In this document: piece by piece, positions 8,205-16,045 of the stretch
Numbering within the stretch: position 1 is the stretch's first letter
How the letters are laid out: every line of letters begins with the position of its first letter
DNA from: JACTMZ01 sp044359955
Lineage (GTDB): Bacteria; Verrucomicrobiota; Verrucomicrobiia; Chthoniobacterales; JACTMZ01
Assembly: GCA_044359955.1 (NCBI GenBank)
Contig: JBIKLF010000013.1
Span: forward strand, 1-64,000
Direction: 5' to 3'
Length of the DNA: 64,000 nt
Translations under genes and position numbers: made by a program
Notes under the pieces: model-generated
What the model was told of the DNA's origin: nothing
What the model saw: only the letters and a program-made list of their open reading frames with translations
The model's database searches: none

Positions 8205-9218
8205 ATGAGCAAGATCAAAGCCTACGCCGCCACCTCACCCGGCGCCGCCCTTGAACCCTTCGAATTTGATCCGGGTCCGCTCGGTGACGAGCAGGTCGAA
8301 ATCGCGGTCGATTACTGCGGCATTTGCCACTCGGATCTGTCGGTCATCCACAACAGCTGGGGCAACGCCCGATTCCCGCTGGTCCCGGGCCACGAAGTTT
8401 CGGGCCGCATCGTTGCCGCGGGCGACAAGGTGAAAAAAGTCAAAGTAGGCGACCGCGTCGGGCTTGGCTGGTTTTCCGGCAGCTGCATGAGTTGTCCTGA
8501 CTGCCTGCGCGGCGACCAAAACCTCTGCCCGAACGGCGAGGACACGATCATCGGCCGGCCCGGTGGCTTCGCCGAGCGCGTGCGGGCCCATTGGGCATGG
8601 GCCGTGCCGCTCCCCGACGGAGTCGACGCCGCCAAAGCGGGCCCGCTTTTTTGCGGAGGCATCACCGTTTTCAATCCGATCGTGCAGTGCGGTGTGCGAC
8701 CGACCGACCGCGTCGGCGTGGTTGGGGTGGGCGGGCTCGGCCATTTGGCCATCCAGTTCCTCAGCAAATGGGGCTGCGAAGTTTTCGCCTTCACCTCGTC
8801 AGCCGACAAAAAGGAAGAACTGCGGAAACTCGGCGCGCACCATGTGGTGGATTCGAGGGACCCCGCGCAACTCAAGCCCCTCGCCCGCTCGCTCGACTTC
8901 GTCATGGTCACGGTCAACGTGCCGCTCGACTGGAATGCTTACATCGACACGCTGGCCCCGCGCGGCCGTTTGCATTTTGTCGGCGCCGTGCTTGAACCGC
9001 TCAACATCGGCGTCTTCCCGCTGCTCCTGGGACAAAGATCGGTTTCGGCCTCGCCCCTCGGCAGTCCCGCCACCACGGCCCAGATGCTCGACTTCTGCGC
9101 CCGCCACAACATCGCCGCCGTGACCGAAAATTTCGGCATGTCGCAAGTGAACGAAGCGCTGGCCCACCTTGAGTCCGGCAAAGCACGTTACCGTATCGTT
9201 CTGAAAAACGATTTCTGA
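8205..9218 (+). CDS. Zinc-dependent NAD(P) alcohol dehydrogenase (YahK/CAD-like)
   Basis: This 337-residue medium-chain dehydrogenase has the catalytic zinc site in CGICHSD and PGHEVSG, the structural zinc cysteines in CMSCPDCLRGDQNLC, and a Rossmann motif VGVVGVGGLGHLAIQ. It resembles the cinnamyl alcohol/aldehyde reductase subgroup that reduces aldehydes with NADPH; the substrate is not determined. A GGAAGG-type ribosome site lies just before the ATG at 8205. The last base of its stop is the first base of the next gene's ATG, so the two are probably co-transcribed. Confidence 0.93.
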   Translation: MSKIKAYAATSPGAALEPFEFDPGPLGDEQVEIAVDYCGICHSDLSVIHNSWGNARFPLVPGHEVSGRIVAAGDKVKKVKVGDRVGLGWFSGSCMSCPDCLRGDQNLCPNGEDTIIGRPGGFAERVRAHWAWAVPLPDGVDAAKAGPLFCGGITVFNPIVQCGVRPTDRVGVVGVGGLGHLAIQFLSKWGCEVFAFTSSADKKEELRKLGAHHVVDSRDPAQLKPLARSLDFVMVTVNVPLDWNAYIDTLAPRGRLHFVGAVLEPLNIGVFPLLLGQRSVSASPLGSPATTAQMLDFCARHNIAAVTENFGMSQVNEALAHLESGKARYRIVLKNDF

Positions 9219-9688
9219 TGAACAAGAAACTCTTCATCCTCGGTCTCGCGCCCGCTTTGCTGGCCGGATGCATGTCGCCGCAAGGCGAATTGGCTTCACT
9301 CGCCGAGCAGCGGCTCGGCATGTCTCGCGACATTGCGTGGGCCAAACACTCCGCCGATCTGCCGGTTTACGATCCGCAACGCGAGACCGCCATCCTGCAA
9401 ACCATGATGGCCGCGGGCCAGCAGCAAGGACTTGCTCCGGACACGGTCCGGCGCTTCTTCGCCGCCGAAATGGAGGCATCTCGCCGTATCCAATGGGCCT
9501 GGATCGAGGCTTGGCGGAAGGAACTTGCCGCGCCCCCGGAGCGCCCGGCGGACGACCTCGGCGCTTACCTGCGTCCGCAACTCGACGAGATCAATCAACG
9601 GCAAATCCGCGCCATGGCCCGCGGAGCAAGCCCCCTGAGCGTCGATCAGCTCTCCGAAATCGGCGCCCGCTTTTTGCCGAAAAACTGA
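9218..9688 (+). CDS. Putative exported lipoprotein chorismate mutase (AroQ gamma type)
   Basis: The 156-residue product has a lipoprotein signal with lipobox LLAGC (lipidated Cys18). The mature part reads as an all-helical AroQ domain of the secreted gamma class: AEQRL (R32), WAKHSADLPVYDP (K43), QRETA (R55), GLAPDTVRRFFAAEMEAS and RIQWAW, the same order of Arg/Lys/Asp/Arg seen in periplasmic chorismate mutases. It would convert chorismate to prephenate outside the cytoplasm. The gene overlaps the dehydrogenase stop by one base and its 3' end overlaps convergent tadA by 43 bases. Family assignment is by motif only, and the function of secreted chorismate mutases is poorly known. Confidence 0.72.
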   Translation: MNKKLFILGLAPALLAGCMSPQGELASLAEQRLGMSRDIAWAKHSADLPVYDPQRETAILQTMMAAGQQQGLAPDTVRRFFAAEMEASRRIQWAWIEAWRKELAAPPERPADDLGAYLRPQLDEINQRQIRAMARGASPLSVDQLSEIGARFLPKN

Positions 9689-10143
9689 CGCAGCAGCGCG
9701 GCGGACTCCTCCCCGAGGACACCACTCGTGACCTCGCACCGGTGGTTGAGCGTGTCGCTTTGCAAAAGATTGATCCAACCCCCGGCCGCACCCCCTTTCG
9801 GATCAGGGCAACCGAAGACCACACGGCGCAGGCGTGCGAGAACGATGGCACCGGCGCACATCGGGCAGGGCTCCTTGGTCACGTAGAGGTCGCATTCGTT
9901 GAGCCGCCAATCGCCGACCGCCGCCTCGGCTTGGGTGATGGCCAACATCTCGGCATGGGCCGTGGCGTCCTTCAACATCTCGACCTGATTCCAAGCCCGG
10001 CCGATGACCTCGCCATTCCGCACAATGACCGCGCCAATCGGAACCTCGTCGGCCGCCGCCGCTTTGTGCGCACAGCGCAGGGCGGACTGCATGTAGAAGA
10101 CGTCCGGTTGCCAGTCGAAACCTTGGATTTCTTCCGCGCTCAT
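9646..10143 (-). CDS. tadA: tRNA-specific adenosine deaminase
   Basis: TadA converts adenosine 34 to inosine in tRNA-Arg(ACG). The 165-residue protein has the zinc/catalytic motif HAE (63-65, in ATAHAEMLAI) and EPCPMCAGAI (C93, C96), the hallmark of the family. The start at 10143 is 14 bases from the divergent rpe ATG. Its 3' end overlaps the convergent chorismate mutase-like gene by 43 bases, so the last 14 or so residues of each are encoded on opposite strands of the same DNA. Confidence 0.94.
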   Translation of the reverse strand: MSAEEIQGFDWQPDVFYMQSALRCAHKAAAADEVPIGAVIVRNGEVIGRAWNQVEMLKDATAHAEMLAITQAEAAVGDWRLNECDLYVTKEPCPMCAGAIVLARLRRVVFGCPDPKGGAAGGWINLLQSDTLNHRCEVTSGVLGEESAALLRQFFGKKRAPISES

Positions 10144-10157
10144 CGTAAGCTTTCCCC

Positions 10158-10799
10158 ATGAAGGTTATCGTTGCCCCGTCCATCTTGGCCTGTGACTTCG
10201 CCCGGCTCGGCGACGAGGTGGCCGATGTGACCCGCGTGGGGGCCGACTGGATCCACTGCGATGTGATGGACGGTCATTTTGTGGACAACATCTCGTTCGG
10301 CTCGGCCTTTGTCGAGGCGGCGTCGCGGCATACCGACCGGCCGCTCGACGTCCATCTCATGATTACCAATCCGGACCACTACCTCGACCGCTACCTTCCG
10401 GCGGCGGCGTCGGTCGACATCCACCTCGAGGCCGAGGCCGATGTGCCCGAGACGCTCGCGCGTATTCGCGCCGCCGGCAGGAAAGCCGGGCTCGCCATCA
10501 ATCCTCACACCCCGATCGGCTCGATCGAACCGTATCTCGGGCAATTCGACATCCTGCTGGTCATGACCGTCGAACCCGGTTTCGGCGGACAGCCGTTCAT
10601 GGAAGAGATGCTCCCGAAAATCCGCGCCGCCGCCGAGCTCCGGAAAAAGAGCAACCTCGATTTCCACATCACCGTGGACGGCGGGATCAATGTCGCGACC
10701 GCGCGCCAGTGCCGGGAAGCCGGAGCCGATGTGATGGTGGCCGGGACATCCGTTTTTCGGGCGAAGGATCGCGCGGCGGAGATCGCCGCGCTGAGATAA
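10158..10799 (+). CDS. rpe: Ribulose-phosphate 3-epimerase
   Basis: Rpe interconverts ribulose 5-phosphate and xylulose 5-phosphate in the pentose phosphate pathway. The 213-residue TIM barrel has the family order IAPSILACDFARLGDEV, WIHCDVMDGHFV, HLMI, TVEPGFGGQPF and the second catalytic Asp in ITVDGGIN, with the phosphate-binding VAGTSVF near the end. Length is normal. It is divergent from tadA and convergent with folC, with a REP-like palindrome in the 44-base gap after its stop. Confidence 0.96.
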   Translation: MKVIVAPSILACDFARLGDEVADVTRVGADWIHCDVMDGHFVDNISFGSAFVEAASRHTDRPLDVHLMITNPDHYLDRYLPAAASVDIHLEAEADVPETLARIRAAGRKAGLAINPHTPIGSIEPYLGQFDILLVMTVEPGFGGQPFMEEMLPKIRAAAELRKKSNLDFHITVDGGINVATARQCREAGADVMVAGTSVFRAKDRAAEIAALR

Positions 10800-10819
10800 C
10801 CAATCACCTCCTTATGCTC

Positions 10820-10838
10820 CGGCGGTCGCAAACCGCCG
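10820..10838. repeat. REP-like palindrome between rpe and folC
   Basis: The arms cggcggt (10820-10826) and accgccg (10832-10838) form a perfect 7-bp stem with loop cgcaa. It sits between two convergent genes and could stop transcription from both sides, but has no T run. A similar gcggcg stem is at 54408-54425, next to another convergent pair. Confidence 0.6.
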
Positions 10839-10843
10839 CTCCA

Positions 10844-12055
10844 TCATTGAGAGGACGCTACGGGCCGGGCCGCCCCTTCGAGCAGCGCCAAAACCTCGCC
10901 GGCGAGGAACAGTGAGCCGGTGACAAGCACCGGAGCACGGTCCGACCGATCACCGGCCAAAACCTCCTCAATTGTCGAGGCATGCACGGCCGTGAACCCT
11001 GCCGCTGCGGCGGCCGGACGTAATTCATCGACCGACGCACCGCGCGCGCCGGCAACCGGCACCAACCAGACTTCGTCGGCGATGGCGCGCAGCACGTGCA
11101 ACAACGCGGCGGCGTCCTTGTCGCTCAAGACGCCGAAGACCAAACGTGCCTTGACGTTGCCGAAAACTTCCCGCCACGTAGCCACCAGCACCGCGGTCGC
11201 CGAAGGATTGTGCGCCCCATCGACGACCAAAGCCGCTCCGACGCGCTGGAAACGTCCGGGCCATTTCACCGTGGCCAGTCCCGAACGGATAGCTTCTTCC
11301 CCGACCTCCACGCCGGCCGCCCGCAAGGCAGCGATCGCCACCGCCGCATTCCATCTTTGGTGCGCACCGGCCAGACCGACGGGTCCGGCTTCCCATGGGG
11401 CACTGACGAACCCGACCTGCGCCCCAACCTCCACGGCCTTGGCTTCCAACACGGCACGGACCTCACCGGCTTGCGGCGCGGAGACCACGGGGACACCAGG
11501 TTTGATGATGCCGGCTTTTTCCGCGGCGATGAGGGCGATCGTCTCACCCAACCACGCTTGGTGATCGAGTCCCACCGGCATGATGACCGAGACCAGCGGC
11601 GTCACCGCGTTGGTCGCATCGAGACGTCCGCCCATGCCGGTTTCCCAAACGACAAACTCCGCCTCCTCGCGGGCGAACCACCACGCGGCGAGGACGGTGG
11701 CCAATTCGAAAAAAGTCGGGGCTTGCTCCCAACCCTCCGAGGCATCGCGGAGCAAAGTGAGCCCTTCCGCGACGGAGGATTCCGGGATCATCTGCCCGTC
11801 GACCCGGAGGCGTTCGCGGAAGTCGACCAGGTGCGGGGACGTATAAAGTGCGGTGCGGTGGCCGGCCGCGCGCAGGATGGAGTCCATCATGGCACAGGTG
11901 CTGCCTTTGCCGTTCGTGCCGGCGACGTGGAGAAACCGCAATTTCTCCTGCGGCCGGCCGCAGGCGGCGAGCAAACGCTGCGTGTTTTCCAACCCCAGCT
12001 TGATGCCGAAAGTTTGCGTCCCGAAAAGCCACGCGAGCGTTTCGCGGTAGTTCAC
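10844..12055 (-). CDS. folC: Folylpolyglutamate / dihydrofolate synthase
   Basis: FolC adds glutamate to dihydropteroate and to folates. The 403-residue Mur-ligase-fold product has the P-loop HVAGTNGKGSTCAMMDSIL, TSPHLVDFRERLRVDG and the C-terminal ligase domain with VDGAHNPSA. The GTG at 12055 is preferred because it overlaps the accD stop (GTGA) and matches the usual N-terminus (NYRETLAWLF); the open frame upstream lies inside accD. It is the last gene of the minus-strand run CPBP-comF-accD-folC, a common pairing of accD with folC. Confidence 0.94.
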   Translation of the reverse strand: MNYRETLAWLFGTQTFGIKLGLENTQRLLAACGRPQEKLRFLHVAGTNGKGSTCAMMDSILRAAGHRTALYTSPHLVDFRERLRVDGQMIPESSVAEGLTLLRDASEGWEQAPTFFELATVLAAWWFAREEAEFVVWETGMGGRLDATNAVTPLVSVIMPVGLDHQAWLGETIALIAAEKAGIIKPGVPVVSAPQAGEVRAVLEAKAVEVGAQVGFVSAPWEAGPVGLAGAHQRWNAAVAIAALRAAGVEVGEEAIRSGLATVKWPGRFQRVGAALVVDGAHNPSATAVLVATWREVFGNVKARLVFGVLSDKDAAALLHVLRAIADEVWLVPVAGARGASVDELRPAAAAAGFTAVHASTIEEVLAGDRSDRAPVLVTGSLFLAGEVLALLEGAARPVASSQ

Positions 12056-12897
12056 TGCTTGCGACCGAAGAAATCGAGCAATTGCGAGAGCGTTTCGCGC
12101 AGACGGTGCCGCGCAACAATCATGTCGACCAGTCCATGGTCCTGCAGGAACTCGGCGGTCTGGAAACCCTTGGGCAATTCCTGGTGCGTGGTTTCGCGAA
12201 TGACCCGCGGACCGGCGAAGCCGATCATGCATTTGGGCTCGGCCATGATGATGTCCCCGAGCGAGGCGTAGCTGGCCATGACGCCGGCCGTGGTGGGATT
12301 GGTCAGCACGGAAATATAAGGCAGCTTGGCCGCGGCGTGACGCGCCAGCGCTCCGCTGGTTTTCGCCATTTGCATCAGGCTGAGCATTCCCTCATACATT
12401 CGCGCGCCGCCGGAGGCGGAAATGATGATGACGGGCCACTTGTTTTTTGTCGCCCGCTCGATCGTCCGGGTGATCTTCTCGCCGACCACCGAGCCCATGG
12501 TGGCGGCGATAAAATTAAAATCCATCACGGCGAGACCAACCGGGCGCCCCCCGATCTTGGCGTCTCCGGTGATGACAGCATCCTTGAGTCCGGTTTTTTT
12601 GCGGTAAGTCTCGAGGCGGTCTTGGTAGGTGGCGACACCGCGGAACTTGAGCGAGTCGACCGAAAGCATCCCGGCATCGTGTTCCTTGAACGAGCCCTCG
12701 TCGGCCAGACTCTCAATCCGCTCGCGCGCCCCGAGCGTCATGTGATGCTGGCAACGGGGGCAGACTTGGAGATTCTGCTGCAGCTCGGTCTGGGTGATGA
12801 CCTCGCCGCAAGACGGGCACTTGGTCCAGAGGCCTTCGGGGACGTTGCTCTTGATTTTCGACCGGAGCTGGAGGGCCGGTTTTTGGAAAATTCCCAT
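12052..12897 (-). CDS. accD: Acetyl-CoA carboxylase carboxyltransferase subunit beta
   Basis: AccD is the zinc-bearing half of the carboxyltransferase that makes malonyl-CoA. The 281-residue product has the N-terminal zinc ribbon (C27, C30, C46, C49 in CPSCGEV and CPRCQHH) and the crotonase-fold core with ISASGGARMYEGMLSLMQM, PYISVLTNPTTAGVMASYAS and GFAGPRVI. Length is normal. It follows comF by 9 bases and overlaps folC by 4. The alpha subunit gene is not in the window. Confidence 0.96.
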   Translation of the reverse strand: MGIFQKPALQLRSKIKSNVPEGLWTKCPSCGEVITQTELQQNLQVCPRCQHHMTLGARERIESLADEGSFKEHDAGMLSVDSLKFRGVATYQDRLETYRKKTGLKDAVITGDAKIGGRPVGLAVMDFNFIAATMGSVVGEKITRTIERATKNKWPVIIISASGGARMYEGMLSLMQMAKTSGALARHAAAKLPYISVLTNPTTAGVMASYASLGDIIMAEPKCMIGFAGPRVIRETTHQELPKGFQTAEFLQDHGLVDMIVARHRLRETLSQLLDFFGRKQ

Positions 12898-12906
12898 GGC
12901 TTCTTC

Positions 12907-13641
12907 CTATCCGCGGGCGACCGTGATGACAACCACCGAGGAAGCCCCCGCTTCACGCAGGACCCTCGCGCAAGCGTCGGCCGTCGAACCGGTGGTCAGG
13001 ACGTCGTCGACCAAAACAAGGTCGCGTCCGGTCACCTCGGCGCCGCGCCGCAGGGCGAAAGCACCTTCGAGGTTTTCGAATCTCTCGTCGCGGTGAAAAT
13101 GGGTTTGGGTCAGGGTGTATCGGGTGCGTTCCAAGCAATCGTCGACCGGCACACCGAGACGCGCCCCGGCCAGCGAGGCCAGCACTTCGGCCTGGTTGAA
13201 CTCCCGCTCCCGCTGCCGCGTCGGATGGAGCGGGACAGGCACGAGGGCGGACGGCCTTTGTCCGTGCAGACGCGGGTCGCGGAAGCCTTCACTCAGCATC
13301 CGGGCGAGCAAATGCCGGAGGTGCGTGCGGTGATTGTATTTGAACTGGTGGATGAGGTCGCGGACCACCCCACGGCTGCGGTAAGCGGCGGTGGCAAAGT
13401 CAAAGGACAACTCGCGGTCGCCGCAGTTCATGCAGCGGAAGCTCGCGGTGATCGCACCGCCGTAAGGTTGGCCGCAAACCTTGCACTGCGAGCCGCCCAA
13501 CCGCGGTCGGGCCCGCCGGCAACCGCGGCAAAGCCCTGCGTCGCGCGGACCGACCGCCTTGCCGCAACCGGCGCAGTGCGGCGGATAGAGCAGCCCGGAT
13601 GCCGCCTCAATGCAAACGCGGACCCACCGGGCGGAAGACAT
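12907..13641 (-). CDS. comF: ComF family phosphoribosyltransferase-like protein
   Basis: The 244-residue product has the ComF layout: an N-terminal double zinc-finger-like Cys region (YPPHCAGCG, CRGC, CKVCGQPYGG, CMNCGDREL), then a type-I phosphoribosyltransferase domain with the PRPP loop LVLVDDVLTTGSTADA. The family is linked to DNA uptake during competence in several bacteria, and its enzymatic role is unclear. The ATG at 13641 is chosen because the upstream extension lies inside the preceding CPBP gene. The first 35 bases overlap the end of that gene. Confidence 0.87.
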   Translation of the reverse strand: MSSARWVRVCIEAASGLLYPPHCAGCGKAVGPRDAGLCRGCRRARPRLGGSQCKVCGQPYGGAITASFRCMNCGDRELSFDFATAAYRSRGVVRDLIHQFKYNHRTHLRHLLARMLSEGFRDPRLHGQRPSALVPVPLHPTRQREREFNQAEVLASLAGARLGVPVDDCLERTRYTLTQTHFHRDERFENLEGAFALRRGAEVTGRDLVLVDDVLTTGSTADACARVLREAGASSVVVITVARG

Positions 13642-14551
13642 GACGAAGGTACAGTTTGACCAGCAGCCCGGTGACGAGCAACGCGGCCAGCGGCACGAGG
13701 CCCGTGGGCACCGCACCGCTCACAAGATTCGGTCCGACCCACGGCAACCACCCGGAGGGGCCGGTCGCGGTGGTTTGCAGGAAAAGGTTTGAGGTTTGCT
13801 GTGCGAAGACCCAACCGGCATGCAGTCCAATCGGCAACCACAGCGAGCGGGTCGCCACCGCGACCGACCCCAGAATCCAGCCGGCCGCAAAAAGACTGGC
13901 CGCCCCGAAAAATAAAATCCCGGGGGCCGGCAGCCCATCAGCAAAACGCAGCGCCTCGGCAAAACCCGTCCACCAATGCACCGCGTCCGCCGCCATGGCG
14001 GTCTTGGCCGGCTTGATGAAGTGGACGACAACGAAAAGGACGGTGGTCCAAGCGATAGCCGCCGCGCGCGGCAGGGACCAGAGAGAGATCCCGAGCACGA
14101 CCCCGCGGAAAACGACTTCCTCCACGACGGACACCGCCGCAGCGGTTGGCACGATGCGCAGAAGCCCTGACCAGAGAGCTCCCGGACGCGCTTCGGACCA
14201 GCCGGCGAGCAAACAGAGCAACGCCACCGCCGCGACCAGGGCGACGGAAAGAGCGAGACCCGCCGTCAGATCGGCGAACGACCGGGGGTTCCGGCAAAGA
14301 TGCAGATCGGACGGCCGCCGCAGGCCGATCCAGCGCAAAGCCGGAACAAGGAGGACCAAGGCACTGACCTGAAGGCAGCGGGAAAGAACGCGGTGAAAAG
14401 GAAACTTGGCCAGCCAATCGGTAACCCCGGCTGTTTCGAGAGCCTGCCCGGCCCAGTAAATGGGAGGCGCCACAAGGCATCCGGCGAGGAACACGGCGGC
14501 CAGATAGGCGAGAATTTTGCCAAAGGCAGGGAATTCGCGGCGGCCAGTCAT
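13607..14551 (-). CDS. CPBP family intramembrane metalloprotease
   Basis: This about 314-residue multi-spanning protein carries the conserved CPBP/Abi motifs: EEVVFRG (the paired glutamates and Arg), VVVHFI and GLHAGWVF. Hydrophobic helices start near the N-terminus (ILAYLAAVFLAGCLVAPPIYW) and continue to the C-terminus. Members are CAAX-type or bacteriocin-immunity proteases, and the substrate here is unknown. The ATG at 14551 was preferred over an in-frame TTG at 14587. It is the first gene of the minus-strand CPBP-comF-accD-folC run. Confidence 0.85.
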   Translation of the reverse strand: MTGRREFPAFGKILAYLAAVFLAGCLVAPPIYWAGQALETAGVTDWLAKFPFHRVLSRCLQVSALVLLVPALRWIGLRRPSDLHLCRNPRSFADLTAGLALSVALVAAVALLCLLAGWSEARPGALWSGLLRIVPTAAAVSVVEEVVFRGVVLGISLWSLPRAAAIAWTTVLFVVVHFIKPAKTAMAADAVHWWTGFAEALRFADGLPAPGILFFGAASLFAAGWILGSVAVATRSLWLPIGLHAGWVFAQQTSNLFLQTTATGPSGWLPWVGPNLVSGAVPTGLVPLAALLVTGLLVKLYLRHVFRPVGPRLH

Positions 14552-14657
14552 TGACGAAGGGCAAGGCACCGGAAATGCCCCCGGCAAGCAAGCCTATTAA
14601 GCCGTATCCATGCAGTCGGAGACGCAATAAAAGCGCGGCTTGGCTCGGTTTTTCCAC

Positions 14658-14675
14658 GGGGCACGCCCGTGCCCC
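14658..14675. repeat. REP-like palindrome (family 1 relative)
   Basis: The perfect 8-bp arms ggggcacg and cgtgcccc are separated by two bases. The half-site cccgtgcccc matches the family-1 unit at 1507-1516. It lies in the intergenic stretch upstream of the CPBP gene. Apart from this palindrome I see nothing between 14588 and 14800. Confidence 0.6.
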
Positions 14676-14803
14676 TTGACCACGTGCCAACTCGCTCACC
14701 AAACAGTCAATCAACTCTCGCCCAAGCGCGCCTCTGTGGCAGCGCCGGAAATGACAGAATGTTTTTGCCTATGGTTACGGGTTAAGCCCTTGGGCAAGGA
14801 AAG

Positions 14804-14899
14804 GACGCCGGAAGACCGCGGCAGGGTCGAGCAGACTGCCGTTGCTGCATTCCTGCCCTGGCGGGGTTCGTCAGTCGGACCTCCACGGCCCCCGGCGTC
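14804..14899 (-). ncRNA. ffs: Small bacterial SRP RNA (4.5S type)
   Basis: On the minus strand about 96 bases fold as one long hairpin closed by GACGCCGG/CCGGCGTC (8 bp). The apex is the SRP domain IV motif at plus-strand 14843-14860: CAGG, stem GCA, tetraloop GGAA, stem TGC, AGCA. This is the symmetric-loop/GNRA arrangement bound by Ffh. The flanking GAACCCCGC and AACGGCAG also match the bacterial SRP consensus. A promoter with 17-base spacing ends 6 bases before the 5' arm. It targets membrane and exported proteins co-translationally with Ffh and FtsY. Exact ends may differ by a few bases. Confidence 0.9.
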
Positions 14900-14905
14900 A
14901 GGCAG

Positions 14906-14934
14906 ACTGTAGCCGTTCCCCGCCCAAGAGACAA
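14906..14934 (-). promoter_or_regulatory. Sigma-70-type promoter of the SRP RNA gene
   Basis: Reading the minus strand, TTGTCT (plus-strand 14929-14934) and TACAGT (14906-14911) are separated by exactly 17 bases. The predicted start about 7 bases downstream coincides with the first base of the SRP RNA closing helix, an independent support for both features. Confidence 0.75.
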
Positions 14935-15048
14935 CCCACTCGGTGGCCGGAAGTGCCCGAAGCAAAAACCGCACCGGACAAACTGCTTGTCCGCCCCTTT
15001 CGCGTTGCTTATAAAACAAAGTTCCTTTCACCCCGCCCTTCAGTCCCC

Positions 15049-15843
15049 ATGACCAAAGTTCTCCTGATTGCCTGCATTTTTTTATCGATGGGTGCAGCTG
15101 TGCTTGGCTTCCTTAACCGCGGAAAGCTGCTCAATGCACGCGGCGAATTGGAAGGCTTTCAGGGGCAACTCGCCTCAGCGAACCAGCAGCTCGACGCGAC
15201 CAAAAGCGAACTCGGACAGAAAAAAGAGGAAGTCACCAAGCTCGGCGGAGAAAAAGACACGCTGACCGCAGACCTCGGCGAAGCGCGCAGCGAATTGGCC
15301 AAAGCCAAAGAGGAAGCCACCACCGCGCTGGAACAAGCCAAAGTCCTCGAGTCAGACAGCCAAGCCAAGGACACCAAAATCAGCGAACTGGAAACACAGG
15401 TGGCCGAACTCGAACAGCAGCCCGCCGCCCCCGACGGCGCGCCGGTCGCGGTCGAAAACGCTGAGACCATGGCCCGCATGACCGAACTGGAGACCGTCAA
15501 CCAACAATTGCAGGACCAAAACACCGGCCTCAGCGCGCAAATATCCGAATTGCGCCGCAAAGAGGACGGACGGCAGAAGGTGCAGATGCGCCAGGGCCTT
15601 TCCGGAACGATCCTCGCCGTCAACCAAGCGTGGAACTTCGTCGTCCTCAGCCTCGGCGACCGCCAAGGTGTGGTCCCCAATGCCGAAATGCTCGTGCAGC
15701 GTGACGGACAATTCCTCGGCAAAGTCCGCGTCACCTCGGTCGAGCCCTCAACCTCGATCGCCGATATCCTCGTTCGCACCGTGCCGCGCGGCCTCTCGGT
15801 CATGCCCGGCGACCGCGTCATTTATCAGGCGCTGCGCGACTGA
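15049..15843 (+). CDS. Membrane-anchored coiled-coil protein
   Basis: The 264-residue product begins with a hydrophobic anchor or signal (VLLIACIFLSMGAAVLGFL), followed by a long Ala/Glu/Lys/Gln-rich coiled coil at about residues 30-190, then a compact C-terminal domain (about 195-264) with GTILAVNQAWNFVVLSLGDRQ and GDRVIYQALRD, a beta-rich fold seen in several exported PVC proteins. The ATG at 15049 directly precedes the hydrophobic segment; the upstream open frame crosses the divergent SRP RNA promoter. A small lipoprotein gene follows after 7 bases. Role unknown; an envelope or periplasmic structural role is inferred. Confidence 0.8.
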   Translation: MTKVLLIACIFLSMGAAVLGFLNRGKLLNARGELEGFQGQLASANQQLDATKSELGQKKEEVTKLGGEKDTLTADLGEARSELAKAKEEATTALEQAKVLESDSQAKDTKISELETQVAELEQQPAAPDGAPVAVENAETMARMTELETVNQQLQDQNTGLSAQISELRRKEDGRQKVQMRQGLSGTILAVNQAWNFVVLSLGDRQGVVPNAEMLVQRDGQFLGKVRVTSVEPSTSIADILVRTVPRGLSVMPGDRVIYQALRD

Positions 15844-15850
15844 TCGTGTC

Positions 15851-16036
15851 ATGAAACGCTCGCTTCTGGCTGCCCTCCTTGCCGCGTGCATCGTCGTGAG
15901 TCTTCCGGGTTGCGCTGGAACCGAGGACAGCGCGACCTCCCGCCCGGGCGTGAGCACCATTCCATGGAACCGCCCGGCCAAGTGGGAAGGCGGCGGCGTG
16001 CTCGGCGGTCAAATGTCCGCCATGCGCGGATACTGA
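15851..16036 (+). CDS. Small lipoprotein
   Basis: This 61-residue protein has a signal peptide ending in the lipobox LPGC (MKRSLLAALLAACIVVSLPGC), so the mature lipoprotein is about 41 residues. The tail STIPWNRPAKWEGGGVLGG looks conserved in character but has no known function. The gene lies 7 bases after the coiled-coil gene and 9 bases before the GT9 gene, so the three are probably one operon. An alternative start further upstream lies inside the coiled-coil gene and lacks a signal. Confidence 0.75.
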   Translation: MKRSLLAALLAACIVVSLPGCAGTEDSATSRPGVSTIPWNRPAKWEGGGVLGGQMSAMRGY

Positions 16037-16045
16037 TCGCCACCG

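Noticed and set aside
14711..15031. 106-codon open frame on the minus strand
   Set aside because: It runs through the SRP RNA gene and its promoter; the RNA structure explains the sequence and the protein has no recognisable motif.
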